From NCBI GenBank assembly GCA_002279765.1, contig NCCR01000236.1, positions 1-18,210 of the forward strand: a DNA stretch of 18,210 bases, read 5' to 3'. Numbering within the stretch: position 1 is the first letter of the stretch; every line of letters begins with the position of its first letter. The translations under genes and the position numbers were made by a program. Origin of the DNA: Verrucomicrobia bacterium 12-59-8. Lineage in GTDB: Bacteria; Verrucomicrobiota; Verrucomicrobiae; Verrucomicrobiales; Verrucomicrobiaceae. This document shows positions 5,953 to 13,190 of this stretch, one piece after another. Below the pieces are notes generated by a model. The model made no database searches and had not been told where the DNA came from. It saw only the letters and a program-made list of their open reading frames with translations.

Positions 5953-6204
5953 CCAGAACCCAACGGGTGATCCTGAATGAACCCAGAACCCACCGCCTGT
6001 GCCCACGGAATCGTGGCCTGAAGGGCCGCCGGATTCAGCCCCAGAGCTTGCGCCATGGGCTGGCTCCTGCGGGCACGTTGGCCCACGGCTGGCCCCTTCC
6101 GCTGCGCCCACCGCACGCAAGCCAGGACCCTGACGCGGAGTCTGCCGGTAGGTGATAAACATCCCGATTGTCGCCCGGTCCTTATGGTGGCATCATTCAT
6201 TCGT
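5953..6204. other. Non-coding stretch between palindrome and antitoxin
   Basis: Apart from the two AACCCAGAACCCA copies mentioned with the palindrome, I see no gene or clear regulatory element here. A weak promoter-like pair (CTGACG at 6130, TGATAA at 6153, 17 bp apart) could serve the antitoxin gene. Confidence 0.3.
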
Positions 6205-6423
6205 ATGATCGCCGAGACACTTCCCGACATTGCACGCCTGAGCCTTGAAGAAAAATGGGATCTCGCTGTCGAGCTTTGGGACGAGGTGGCCGAGCGACAG
6301 AACGAGCTGCCGACCCCTCAAGCCATTCTGGATGTGGTCGAGCAACGCTTCGCCGACTACGAGCGCGATCCCAGCACCGCGCTCACGCTGGAGGAGTTCA
6401 AACGCAAGTTCAGGCTGCCGTAA
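6205..6423 (+). CDS. Addiction-module antitoxin (TIGR02574/Unstab_antitox type)
   Basis: A 72-residue protein. It matches the small antitoxin family paired with RelE/ParE toxins: an N-terminal helix of form LPDIARLSLEEKWDLAVELW, then DEVAERQNELPTPQAILDVV, then a C-terminal 'TLEEFKRKF' segment that wraps the toxin. Length and layout are normal for the family. The ATG at 6205 gives the usual MxxxLPDIxxLS start; an in-frame ATG at 6184 would add seven residues. The matching toxin gene directly downstream is broken, so this antitoxin is now an orphan. It may still serve as a repressor or neutralise a related toxin elsewhere. Confidence 0.82.
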   Translation: MIAETLPDIARLSLEEKWDLAVELWDEVAERQNELPTPQAILDVVEQRFADYERDPSTALTLEEFKRKFRLP

Positions 6424-6425
6424 GC

Positions 6426-6711
6426 ATGAACGAGCTTGTACTTCTGTAAGGGGCGCAAAGCGACCTTTTGAGCATCTATGCCGTTCACGGCGAGCGCACG
6501 TACCTGCGCATTGATCAGGCACTGGGCATCCTTCGGCTCTTTCCTGATGCGGGTCCCAGGCATTCCAAAAACAACCTTCGTCGGCTGGTTGTCACGCGGA
6601 CCCATTTCGGCATTTTTTTACTCGGTCACTGGAAGCCGCGTCATGGCCGGCGCAGTCATGGATTTGCGCCAATCCCCCCAGGTGATCGAAGGAGGACTCA
6701 GCAAACTTTAA
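6426..6711 (+). pseudogene. RelE/ParE-family toxin gene, inactivated
   Basis: The gene begins two bases after the antitoxin stop with ATG and MNELVLL, then meets an in-frame TAA at 6447-6449. The same frame continues as GAQSDLLSIYAVHGERTYLR and NNLRRLVVTRTHFGIF, RelE/ParE-like sequence. At a run of seven Ts (6613-6619) the sense switches by one base to FYSVTGSRVMAGAVMDLRQS plus PQVIEGGLSKL and a stop at 6709-6711. That ending is the family's typical C-terminal strand and helix. Removing one T and changing the TAA to a sense codon restores a ~94-residue toxin. Both lesions would abolish activity. One or both could in principle be sequencing errors, but two in one small gene favour real decay. 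Confidence 0.75.
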
Positions 6712-6721
6712 ACGGCTGCTC

Positions 6722-8140
6722 TCACCGCAGCTTCACCCGCAGCATGGGGGCGGAGCGGGTGCCGTTTTCCTTGGTGGCAAAGGCGTGTACGAGGCCGCTG
6801 TCCTGCGTCTCATTGGTCTCACGGCAGATGATCAGCGTGGCGATCTGATTGGTGTCTGCGTTCAGGAAGTCGGCGAGGTCTTTGCCGCGCAGCTTGCGGG
6901 TGCCACGGTTGATGCCCTGGGCGATCTCGAACTTGCCGAGCAGCTTCACCTTGCTGGCGGCGGGCAGGTGGCGCTCGGGCTGCTCAGGAGCATGCGCGGG
7001 GGCGTTCTGCCAGCTCAGGCCGTCTTCTTCCCAAGCGTCCTCGGCTTCATCCAGCACGCCATACACGGCGAAGGTGCTGTCTGGCACGAAGCTGGCAAAG
7101 CCGAGTTCGCTGGGCTCGATGGTGAGCACGAGTTCTGCGTCTTCGATGGTGCGGCCGCTGAACTTGCTCAGATCCAAGGCGATGTAGCCTTTGCGGTTGA
7201 GTTCGGGCTTGCTGTCCCGGCTGTGCTTCACGCGGAAGAAGGGATGCGTGCCGAAGTCGTTGGGCGTTTTTTCAGAAGACTGGATGTAGCTGTCCTTGCC
7301 ACGGCCAAACGCTGTCGTGATGGCCTGCCAGCCGTCGCCGGTGTCCATGACGATGGCGGGCTGCCAGCGGCTGGGCTCCGCATCATCCCCCCCGGAGGGG
7401 TGTAGCTGGCTGTGGGACCAGCCATGGTCCACGCGCTGGCCTTTCTCCAGCTTTCTGGAGGCGGTGCCGGATTTGTCATCCACCTCGACGAGGCCCTCCA
7501 TCACCTGAACGAGGTACTTGCCGTCCTCTCCAGCGCTGAGGCCGAACTTGGTGCCCCAGTCGATGACTTTGGCGTCCTTGGTGTCGATGCTGAAGCCTTT
7601 GGCCTGGGGCGGCACTTCGGCCACGAGCGTGCCACGGCGCAGCTTGCAGTTCATGCCGTCGATGACTTCCACGGTGGCCGGGGCCTCCAGTACCAGCTCC
7701 GCGCCGCTGTCAAAGCGCAGCACGGCCAGGCCTTCGATCAAATCAAGAATGCCGGGCTTGAGGCGTGCGCCTTCCACCGTGGGCAGGCTGCTGCCGGCCC
7801 ATTGGCACTGCTGGGCGCGGATCAGTGTGGCCACCGTGCCATCGCGGGTGCTTTGCAGCCAGACGAAGCCAAACGTCACGCAGGCAGCGGCTGCGGCTGT
7901 GATGGCATGACGCCACCAGACGGGCTTGGCGGGCGCTCTGCCTGCTGGTGCGGCCTGGCTGTGCCACGAGTCATCAAAAGTCAGCTCGGCACGCTGGTGC
8001 AGGGCTTTGGCAAAGAAGGCGCGGGAGGCTGCATTGTCCCGCAGCTCCGTCTCCAGCGCGGCCACTTCCGCTGCGCTGAGTTTTTCATCGGCGTAGCGTT
8101 CGGAGAGTTCCAGCAGTCGAAATTGATCAGCGGGCTTCAT
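6722..8140 (-). CDS. FecR-like anti-sigma/membrane protein with C-terminal extracellular domain
   Basis: A 472-residue protein. Residues 1-60 are an acidic, helical cytoplasmic region (FRLLELSERYADEKLSAAEV … LRDNAASRAFFAKAL) of the type that binds ECF sigma factors. Residues ~77-96 are a membrane helix (HAITAAAAACVTFGFVWLQS). Residues ~130-235 are a FecR-like beta domain (LRFDSGAELVLEAPATVEVI, GTLVAEVPPQAKGFSIDT, DWGTKFGL). Residues ~270-472 resemble a DNRLRE/CBM96-like beta-sandwich (DSYIQSSEKT, NRKGYIALDLSKFSG, TLIICRETNE). Its start overlaps the end of the sigma-factor gene by 4 bases (ATGA). It probably holds that sigma factor inactive and senses something outside the cytoplasmic membrane. 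The extra C-terminal domain is common in Planctomycetes and Verrucomicrobia. Confidence 0.82.
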   Translation of the reverse strand: MKPADQFRLLELSERYADEKLSAAEVAALETELRDNAASRAFFAKALHQRAELTFDDSWHSQAAPAGRAPAKPVWWRHAITAAAAACVTFGFVWLQSTRDGTVATLIRAQQCQWAGSSLPTVEGARLKPGILDLIEGLAVLRFDSGAELVLEAPATVEVIDGMNCKLRRGTLVAEVPPQAKGFSIDTKDAKVIDWGTKFGLSAGEDGKYLVQVMEGLVEVDDKSGTASRKLEKGQRVDHGWSHSQLHPSGGDDAEPSRWQPAIVMDTGDGWQAITTAFGRGKDSYIQSSEKTPNDFGTHPFFRVKHSRDSKPELNRKGYIALDLSKFSGRTIEDAELVLTIEPSELGFASFVPDSTFAVYGVLDEAEDAWEEDGLSWQNAPAHAPEQPERHLPAASKVKLLGKFEIAQGINRGTRKLRGKDLADFLNADTNQIATLIICRETNETQDSGLVHAFATKENGTRSAPMLRVKLR

Positions 8141-8667
8141 GCTTCGGTTCCTTCCAGTTTGAGTTCCTTTTCCACGCAGGTCATGAGATTCATGCGGATG
8201 CGGCTCAGGGCACGATACACCGCGCCCACGGTGCTGCGGATGCGCTCTGCCACGCCGTCGATCTCCAGGTCTTCGTAGTAGCGCAGGGTCACGAGCTGGC
8301 GGTGTGCGGCGGGCAGCTTGGCCACACAGTCGCGCAGCGCATCGCCCCGGCGGTCGCCGCTGTCGCTGAGCTTGGAGACCTCATCGTGCAGCAGCTCCAG
8401 CATCTCATCGCTCAGCGGTGTGGCCTCGCGCTTCTTCTGGCGTCGATGCGTGAGCACTTGGTGGAAGGCGGTCTTGCGCGCCCAGGCCAGGAAGTTGGTG
8501 CCGCTCTCATACTGGTCAAAGCAGCGCCACAGGATCATCTTCGTCTGCTGCAGGATGTCATCCGCGTCATGCGGGGCCGGCACCATGCTGTAAACGTACA
8601 CGCCCAAGGCGCGGTCATGCCGCGTGAGCAGTTCGAGGAATTCCTGGGTGCGGTCGTTGTCAGACAT
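8137..8667 (-). CDS. ECF-type RNA polymerase sigma factor
   Basis: A 176-residue protein. Region 2 covers ~10-75 (HDRALGVYVYSMVPAPHDAD, then DILQQTKMILW and FLAWARKTAFHQVLTHRR). Region 4 covers ~110-167 (CVAKLPAAHRQLVTLRYYED, then IDGVAERIRSTVGAVYRALS). The layout is that of the Rhodopirellula/Verrucomicrobium-type ECF group, which is characteristically followed by a FecR-like gene, as here with a 4-bp overlap. It directs RNA polymerase to an unknown regulon when released from that partner. The start ATG at 8667 gives the conserved N-terminal length. It lies 88 bp downstream of the thioredoxin-like gene on the same strand, so read-through from that gene is possible. Confidence 0.88.
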   Translation of the reverse strand: MSDNDRTQEFLELLTRHDRALGVYVYSMVPAPHDADDILQQTKMILWRCFDQYESGTNFLAWARKTAFHQVLTHRRQKKREATPLSDEMLELLHDEVSKLSDSGDRRGDALRDCVAKLPAAHRQLVTLRYYEDLEIDGVAERIRSTVGAVYRALSRIRMNLMTCVEKELKLEGTEA

Positions 8668-8755
8668 GGCGTAACGGCAGCGTGATGGAGGCTGTCAGGT
8701 ACTCCAGGCGGCTGCGCCGCCGTTTTGGACACACTATTTGCCTCCTGCGCCCGTG

Positions 8756-9688
8756 TTACTCCGTGGGCGGAGAAATGGCGGGGGCGATCTTCTTCAGCGC
8801 TGTCCACAGCGCCGGATCTTCCGGGTGGCCGTTGAAGAGCACCTTCCCCTCGGGGGAAAGCAGGATCATGCGGGGGATGGAGTCGATTTCGAGGGCCTTG
8901 CTGTAGGGGCGCTCCGCTGGCTCCACGAGCCAGGGCAGGCTGGCGCTCTGCTCCCCGCGAATGCGTTCGGCGGTGGCCTCGGCGTTTGTGTCGTCCTTGT
9001 TCATCGCCGCCACGACGATGCCGTGGGGTGCGAGCACGGCGGCCTTCTTTTTGAGCGCGGGCATCAGGTTCATGCAGGGGCCGCACCAGGAGGCCCAGAA
9101 GTCCAGCAGCAGGGCCTTGCCGCCGCCTAGCTGGTCGCGCAGCGTGGTGGCCTCCCCCATCGAGGTGGTCAGCGGTGTTTTCAGATCCACGCTCAACGCC
9201 GCCATCTTCGATTCGAGGCGGAATTTCTCGATGGACTGGATGAAGACCGGCGCCTGCTGCGGATTGAGCCAGATGGCTTCGAGGATGTGCTGCTTGAAGC
9301 CCGCAGTGTCCTTTGCATCCACGGCCTTGAGCGCCTTGATGTAGGCAGCGAACGCTTTGACGGCATCGACATTCGGCAGGGCCGCAGCGTTGGCGGGGTC
9401 AAAACTGGCGGCGAGGATTTCGACTTCGGGCAGGATTTTGACGAGGAAGGCGGTGTCCTGATGTCGCAGGCCCCAGACGAGCTTTGCCTCGATGATCTGC
9501 TGGCGGGGCAGGTTGGCCTTGTTGGCCTCTTTGGCCAGCGCGAGCAGCTCCACCAGCGTCGTGTCTTGGGCGAACAGTCGCTGGGCCAGAGCCTTGGCAC
9601 CGGCCACGGCCTCTTCTTCCGTCGAGGCTTGGGCATGCAGGGAAATTAGGCCGCAGCAGAGAAGCAAAACACAGATGGCAGATTTCAT
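8756..9688 (-). CDS. Secreted TlpA/ResA-like thioredoxin-fold protein
   Basis: A 310-residue protein. An N-terminal signal peptide (MKSAICVLLLCCGLISLHAQ, probable cleavage after AQA) is followed by ~150 residues of helical, non-thioredoxin sequence. The thioredoxin-like domain covers ~165-300: LLLDFWASWCGPCMNLMPAL with the redox pair in WCGPC at about 201-205, a cis-proline region IDSIPRMILLSPEGKV, and GHPEDPALWTAL. It should act as a thiol-disulfide oxidoreductase in the periplasm. The ATG at 9688 is preferred because it places the signal peptide at the very start; the open frame extends further upstream without protein-like sequence. The gene is divergent from the DUF1080 lipoprotein, with 110 bp between their starts, a likely shared control region. 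Confidence 0.85.
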   Translation of the reverse strand: MKSAICVLLLCCGLISLHAQASTEEEAVAGAKALAQRLFAQDTTLVELLALAKEANKANLPRQQIIEAKLVWGLRHQDTAFLVKILPEVEILAASFDPANAAALPNVDAVKAFAAYIKALKAVDAKDTAGFKQHILEAIWLNPQQAPVFIQSIEKFRLESKMAALSVDLKTPLTTSMGEATTLRDQLGGGKALLLDFWASWCGPCMNLMPALKKKAAVLAPHGIVVAAMNKDDTNAEATAERIRGEQSASLPWLVEPAERPYSKALEIDSIPRMILLSPEGKVLFNGHPEDPALWTALKKIAPAISPPTE

Positions 9689-9798
9689 GAAGCCAGAAGC
9701 GTCCCGATTTTTGTGACCAATGTCGAGCAGAAAGTGACCTTCCATGGGCTGAATGAAAGATGCCCCCCATGGCGGGCGACTCCTGTGCCTCATTTACC

Positions 9799-11232
9799 AT
9801 GAAACAAACACTGATCCTGACACTCATCCTCGCCACCGCCGCGCTCTCCAGTTGCGGGGACAAAACGCCACCGCCGGGCTTCACGGCCCTCTTCAATGGC
9901 AAGGATCTTTCCGGCTGGTACGGCTGGGGCACCCAGGACCCGACCGACCTGGCGAAAATGACGCCGGAGGAGCAGGCCGCCTACAAGAAGAAATCCATCG
10001 AGGGCGGTCTCCTGGATGCCAAGGGCGTGGACAAGGGCGACCACGTCAACGCCCACTGGAGCGTGCAAAATGGCGAACTCGTCAATGACGGCAAAGGCTT
10101 GTACCTCACCACCGACAAGGACTACGGCGACTTTGAACTCCTCGTCGAATACAAGATGCTCCCCCTAGGCGACAGCGGCATCTACCTGCGCGGCATCCCC
10201 CAGGTGCAGATCTGGGACTACACCGAGGAGGCCAAGTTTAAGCTCGGTGCGGACAAGGGCTCCGGCAGCCTCTGGAACAACAAGAACGAAGACGGCAAGT
10301 TCCCCCTCAAGCGCATGGACAAGCCCTTTGGCGAGTGGAACACCTTCCGCATCAAGATGATCGGCGAGCGCGTCACCGTCATCTTCAACGGCGAACCCGT
10401 CGTGAAGAACGCGGTGCTGGAAAACTTCTTTGCCAACCGCAAAGCAGGCTACCTGGCCTACGGCAAAAAGGACACCAAGCCCACGGATGCCCCTGCGGAG
10501 AAAATGCCCAACGGCTGGTTCCCCGATCCCGCCTTTGCCAAAGGCCCCATCCAGCTCCAAACCCATGGCAGCGAGATCCGCTGGAAGAATGTGTACATCC
10601 GCGAAATCTCCGCCGAAGAGGCCAGCAAAGAACTCGCAGGCAACAGCGAAGGCTTCAAGGAATACATCAACGGCAAGGACCTCAGCGACTGGCAGGGCGC
10701 GGTGGACAGCTACGAAGTGGTGGACGGCGCGATCACCTGCAAGCCCGGCAAAGGCGGCGACCTCCTCACCAAGGACGAATTTGAAAACGGCATCATCCGA
10801 GTCGAGTTCAAGCTCCCACCGGCTGGAAACAACGGCATCGCCCTGCGCACCCCGCTGGGTGGGCACTCCGCCTCCGACGGCCTGGAGCTCCAGGTCATCG
10901 ACAGCGACGGCTACAACGCCAAGCAGGCCGCCGCTGGCAAGAAGGGCCTAGAGCCCTACCAGTATCACGGCTCCCTCTACCACTGCGCCGGTGCTAAGCA
11001 CGGCTACCTCCGCCCCGTGGGCGAGTGGAACTTCCAGGAAATCGAAGTCGATGGCCAGAAGATCAAAGTCACCCTCAACGGCACCAAGATCCTCGACGTG
11101 GACATCGCCACCCTCGACCGCAGCCAGATCACCCACCCACCGAAAGGCCTGGACCACACGAAGGGCTTCATCGGCTTTGCCGGGCATAGCGATCCGGTGG
11201 TGTTCCGCAGCTTTAAGGTGAAGCAGAAGTAA
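9799..11232 (+). CDS. Lipoprotein with two DUF1080 (3-keto-disaccharide hydrolase-like) domains
   Basis: A 477-residue protein. A lipoprotein signal peptide with lipobox LSSC (Cys ~19; MKQTLILTLILATAALSSCG) is followed by two DUF1080/PF06439 domains. The first covers about residues 26-280 (FTALFNGKDLSGWYGWG, SGIYLRGIPQVQIWDY, WNTFRIKMIGERVTVIFNG). The second covers about 285-477 (FKEYINGKDLSDWQG, NNGIALRTPLGGHSASDG, LELQVIDSDGYNA, ending RSFKVKQK). The fold is a concanavalin-like beta-sandwich. Characterised relatives hydrolyse 3-keto-glycosides, and the family is massively expanded in Planctomycetes and Verrucomicrobia. The first domain is longer, with an inserted Lys-rich loop. The gene ends in a clear intrinsic terminator. 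A short copy of its last 25 codons recurs at 11943-12020. The exact substrate cannot be read from the sequence. Confidence 0.9.
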   Translation: MKQTLILTLILATAALSSCGDKTPPPGFTALFNGKDLSGWYGWGTQDPTDLAKMTPEEQAAYKKKSIEGGLLDAKGVDKGDHVNAHWSVQNGELVNDGKGLYLTTDKDYGDFELLVEYKMLPLGDSGIYLRGIPQVQIWDYTEEAKFKLGADKGSGSLWNNKNEDGKFPLKRMDKPFGEWNTFRIKMIGERVTVIFNGEPVVKNAVLENFFANRKAGYLAYGKKDTKPTDAPAEKMPNGWFPDPAFAKGPIQLQTHGSEIRWKNVYIREISAEEASKELAGNSEGFKEYINGKDLSDWQGAVDSYEVVDGAITCKPGKGGDLLTKDEFENGIIRVEFKLPPAGNNGIALRTPLGGHSASDGLELQVIDSDGYNAKQAAAGKKGLEPYQYHGSLYHCAGAKHGYLRPVGEWNFQEIEVDGQKIKVTLNGTKILDVDIATLDRSQITHPPKGLDHTKGFIGFAGHSDPVVFRSFKVKQK

Positions 11233-11256
11233 GCACTGCGTTCATTTGATTCACAA

Positions 11257-11287
11257 CCCGTCAGGCCGAGAGGTCTGGCGGGTTTTT
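11257..11287 (+). terminator. Rho-independent terminator of the DUF1080 gene
   Basis: CCCGTCAGGCC pairs with GGTCTGGCGGG (11-bp stem, two G-T wobbles) around a GAGA tetraloop and is followed by a run of six Ts. It lies 24 bp after the DUF1080 stop codon. A sister terminator of nearly the same sequence lies at 12064-12094. Confidence 0.9.
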
Positions 11288-11394
11288 TGTTTGGGGTTGA
11301 ATGCGACCAGCGGGTCAGTGGGGTGGCTGCCTGCAAAAAGTGAGTTCGCTTGTTTTGCCCCAGGGTGTAGCATGCGCGTAACCCCCAAATCACC

Positions 11395-11931
11395 ATGCAC
11401 ACTCCTCACACTTTTGATCGCTGGTCGAACCGGATGACCCGCCTTGCCACCACCGGGCTGCTGCTTGCCATGCTGCTCATGCTCAGTTCATGCACCTCCT
11501 GGAGAAATGCAGCGGCCTTTAAAAAGCTGAACACCCGGACTCTGGAAGATGAGTACATGCGCGTGATCGAGCTGGAAAACCGCGTGGATGCCAAAACCGT
11601 GCAGTCGGTCATCAAACCGGGTGCGCGTGGAAAAACCGGTCCCGTGGAACTTCGTGGCGTGCCCTTTTGGACCGCTCCTCAGTATGAATGGATTCGTTCC
11701 ATCAACACGGCGGTCATGTCCCCCAGGGCGCGCCGGCACCTGAAGCTGAAATGCATCAAAAAGTACGGCGTGGGCTTCGTCGTGTTTAAACCCGATCCCG
11801 CAGACCGGAATTTTCTCCAGATCGGAGAGTCCGATGACAAGGGCTTCACCATGGCCGAACTCCACCAAGCCTTCGGCTCCAAGCTGCCGCCCTTTTCATC
11901 CCTGCTGAAACTTTGCCTGCGGCAAAACTAA
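11395..11931 (+). CDS. Small lipoprotein of unknown function
   Basis: A 178-residue protein if read from ATG 11395, or 165 from the ATG at 11434. Both contain the lipoprotein signal MTRLATTGLLLAMLLMLSSC, with the lipobox cysteine 20 residues into the shorter form. The mature part (TSWRNAAAFKKLNTRTLEDE …) has mixed charged helices and two strands (KYGVGFVVFKPDPADRNFLQ) and ends in a Leu/Arg-rich tail. I do not recognise a family. No Shine-Dalgarno decides between the starts; the shorter form has the more usual lipoprotein N-region. The gene sits between two DUF1080 3' ends with near-identical terminators and would use the second terminator. Confidence 0.65.
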   Translation: MHTPHTFDRWSNRMTRLATTGLLLAMLLMLSSCTSWRNAAAFKKLNTRTLEDEYMRVIELENRVDAKTVQSVIKPGARGKTGPVELRGVPFWTAPQYEWIRSINTAVMSPRARRHLKLKCIKKYGVGFVVFKPDPADRNFLQIGESDDKGFTMAELHQAFGSKLPPFSSLLKLCLRQN

Positions 11932-11942
11932 GGGGCGCACGC

Positions 11943-12020
11943 CACACCCAAGGCTTCATCAGCTTCGCCGGACATAGCGCCCCCGTGGTCTTTCGCAGCT
12001 TCAAGGTGAAGCAGAAGTAA
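11943..12020 (+). pseudogene. 3' remnant of a second DUF1080 gene
   Basis: The 25 codons before the TAA at 12018-12020 read HTQGFISFAGHSAPVVFRSF plus KVKQK. The intact DUF1080 lipoprotein ends HTKGFIGFAGHSDPVVFRSF plus KVKQK. Similarity begins abruptly about 11 bp after the small lipoprotein's stop and continues past the TAA into a matching spacer and terminator. It is therefore the tail of a diverged paralogue, or of a tandem duplicate, whose body was lost or replaced by the lipoprotein gene. It has no start and is not expected to be translated. Confidence 0.85.
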
Positions 12021-12063
12021 GCGCTGTGCTGCACAACGGTGCGCAGACGGTCCCATTCACCAC

Positions 12064-12094
12064 CCGTCAGGCCGCAAGGTCTGACGGTTTTTTT
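12064..12094 (+). terminator. Rho-independent terminator
   Basis: CCGTCAGGCC pairs with GGTCTGACGG (10-bp stem, one G-T wobble) around a GCAA tetraloop and is followed by seven Ts. It is homologous to the terminator at 11257-11287 and belongs to the DUF1080 remnant. It now probably serves the small lipoprotein gene. Confidence 0.9.
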
Positions 12095-12243
12095 GTGGTG
12101 CCCAATTGTTGGCGTTGACAGAATCTCAGGGCGGTCGTTTACAGGATCCAGCCGGGCAATGCAGCGGCCTCCTACACCCAGGTCGCAATCATCGCCTTGT
12201 CGAGATCGTCCTCACGGAAGTCGATTCAGCATCTTTTGTTAGC
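12095..12243. other. Short intergenic spacer
   Basis: I see no gene or convincing signal here between the plus-strand terminator and the convergent hypothetical gene. Confidence 0.4.
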
Positions 12244-12615
12244 CTAGTATTTTGCTGACTTGGCAACTACCTGGACGTCATCCTCATACACAATCATCCC
12301 TGGTCGATCTGTGGTCAAAGTGACAATCTCAAAATCAGAGTCTTCGAGAATTGAATTTATCTCTCGAAATATTGAAATCCATTCTTTAGCAGTGTCCTTG
12401 AACCAACAGACACACTCCGTGCTCCAGTTGTTTTGACTAAATGGGGGGCATGGCATATCACGATTAAGTCGTTCTAGAAGCTCACGCGAATGATCGATGT
12501 AGTAGTCTGGTAATCGCCCGTTCTCACTGAGGATTCGCAAACTTCCGATCACCCCTGTGCATTTGGTCGCACTTTGATGGTCTGATCTGACAACAAAGCG
12601 GATATAGCGACTCAT
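12244..12615 (-). CDS. Conserved hypothetical protein (YEDD-QVVA family)
   Basis: A 123-residue protein with a consistent layout: an N-terminal strand MSRYIRFVVRSDHQ, TGVIGSLRILSENGRL, a CPPF segment, then CVCWFKDTAKEWISIFREIN, and a closing strand TTDRPGMIVYEDDVQVVAKS. From memory, this pattern (CPPF … W … WFKD.A … PG.(I/V)YED(D/E)xQVVA) recurs in uncharacterised proteins of Planctomycetes and other phyla; I know of no function. It is clearly more AT-rich than its flanks, suggesting transfer. The ATG at 12615 gives the conserved start; a TTG at 12627 would add MPFK. A 39-bp tandem duplication lies immediately upstream and could affect its promoter. Confidence 0.72.
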   Translation of the reverse strand: MSRYIRFVVRSDHQSATKCTGVIGSLRILSENGRLPDYYIDHSRELLERLNRDMPCPPFSQNNWSTECVCWFKDTAKEWISIFREINSILEDSDFEIVTLTTDRPGMIVYEDDVQVVAKSAKY

Positions 12616-12621
12616 TTTGAA

Positions 12622-12699
12622 AGGCAACGTCTCGGATCAGGCGACGGCGAGCGGGAAGCGAGGCAACGTCTCGGATCAGGCGACGGCGAGCGGGAAGCG
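12622..12699. repeat. Perfect tandem duplication of a 39-bp unit
   Basis: The 39-bp unit at 12622-12660 (starting AGGCAACGTCTCGGATCAGG) is repeated exactly at 12661-12699. It is GC-rich and lies 7 bp upstream of the ATG of the minus-strand hypothetical gene, so it fills that gene's leader or promoter region. Confidence 0.95.
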
Positions 12700-12834
12700 T
12701 CCATGACACGACAGATGCCATATGAGCTGTTGCCTGCATCCGCTTTATTCGCCGAAGGTCATTAACAGATTCGTGTGTTGGGGGGCAACCTCAAATCCAC
12801 CTTTATTCGCTGACTTACCCTAAGCTGGTCTGGC

Positions 12835-13117
12835 GGCCCAACGGCCCGCAGGAGTCAGCCCAGGGCGCTGCGAGGAACGAGCAAGCCCTGGGGTCTTGTC
12901 ACGGCGCACCGCCCCTCCCAAGGCCGCGCTCTGAAGGAGCGCAGGAGAGGTGCGAACAGGACTGAATCGTGCATGGTCGCTTTCGCACGGCACACGCTCT
13001 CCCGCGCCCATTCAGGGCGCGAACTTGAGCATGGCGGGTGGCGTGCTGAGGTATCCCAGGGCAGCACTCGCCAAGGCTCGGCCCGCCCTGGGCTGACTCC
13101 TTCGCGCCGTTGGCGCG
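12835..13117 (+). mobile_element. Non-autonomous REP/MITE-like element, copy A
   Basis: This is a ~283-bp palindromic-ended element without a gene. The 18-bp terminal inverted repeats AGGAGTCAGCCCAGGGCG (12850-12867) and CGCCCTGGGCTGACTCCT (13084-13101) are perfect. Outside them lie small hairpins GGCC-CAAC-GGCC on the left and CGCGCC-GTT-GGCGCG on the right. Inside are, in order, CCCAGGGC/GCCCTGGG, GCGCTC/GAGCGC, a long nested stem (GGAGAG … CTCTCC with GTGCG … CGCAC), CGCGCC/GGGCGCG, and a second CCCAGGGC/GCCCTGGG hairpin. Its left ~165 bp and right end match the transposase-encoding element at 13693-14527, so it looks like an internally deleted derivative mobilised by that enzyme. Confidence 0.8.
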
Positions 13118-13190
13118 GCAAAGGCTTCGGCGGTGCTGCAAGCATTCCATGGCAAGGACCACGACCACGCCACGACCACAGAGGCGTCGT

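Noticed and set aside
7412..8278. 288-codon plus-strand open frame opposite the FecR-like gene
   Set aside because: The minus-strand FecR product has recognisable domains and overlaps correctly with the sigma gene; this frame does not resemble any family.
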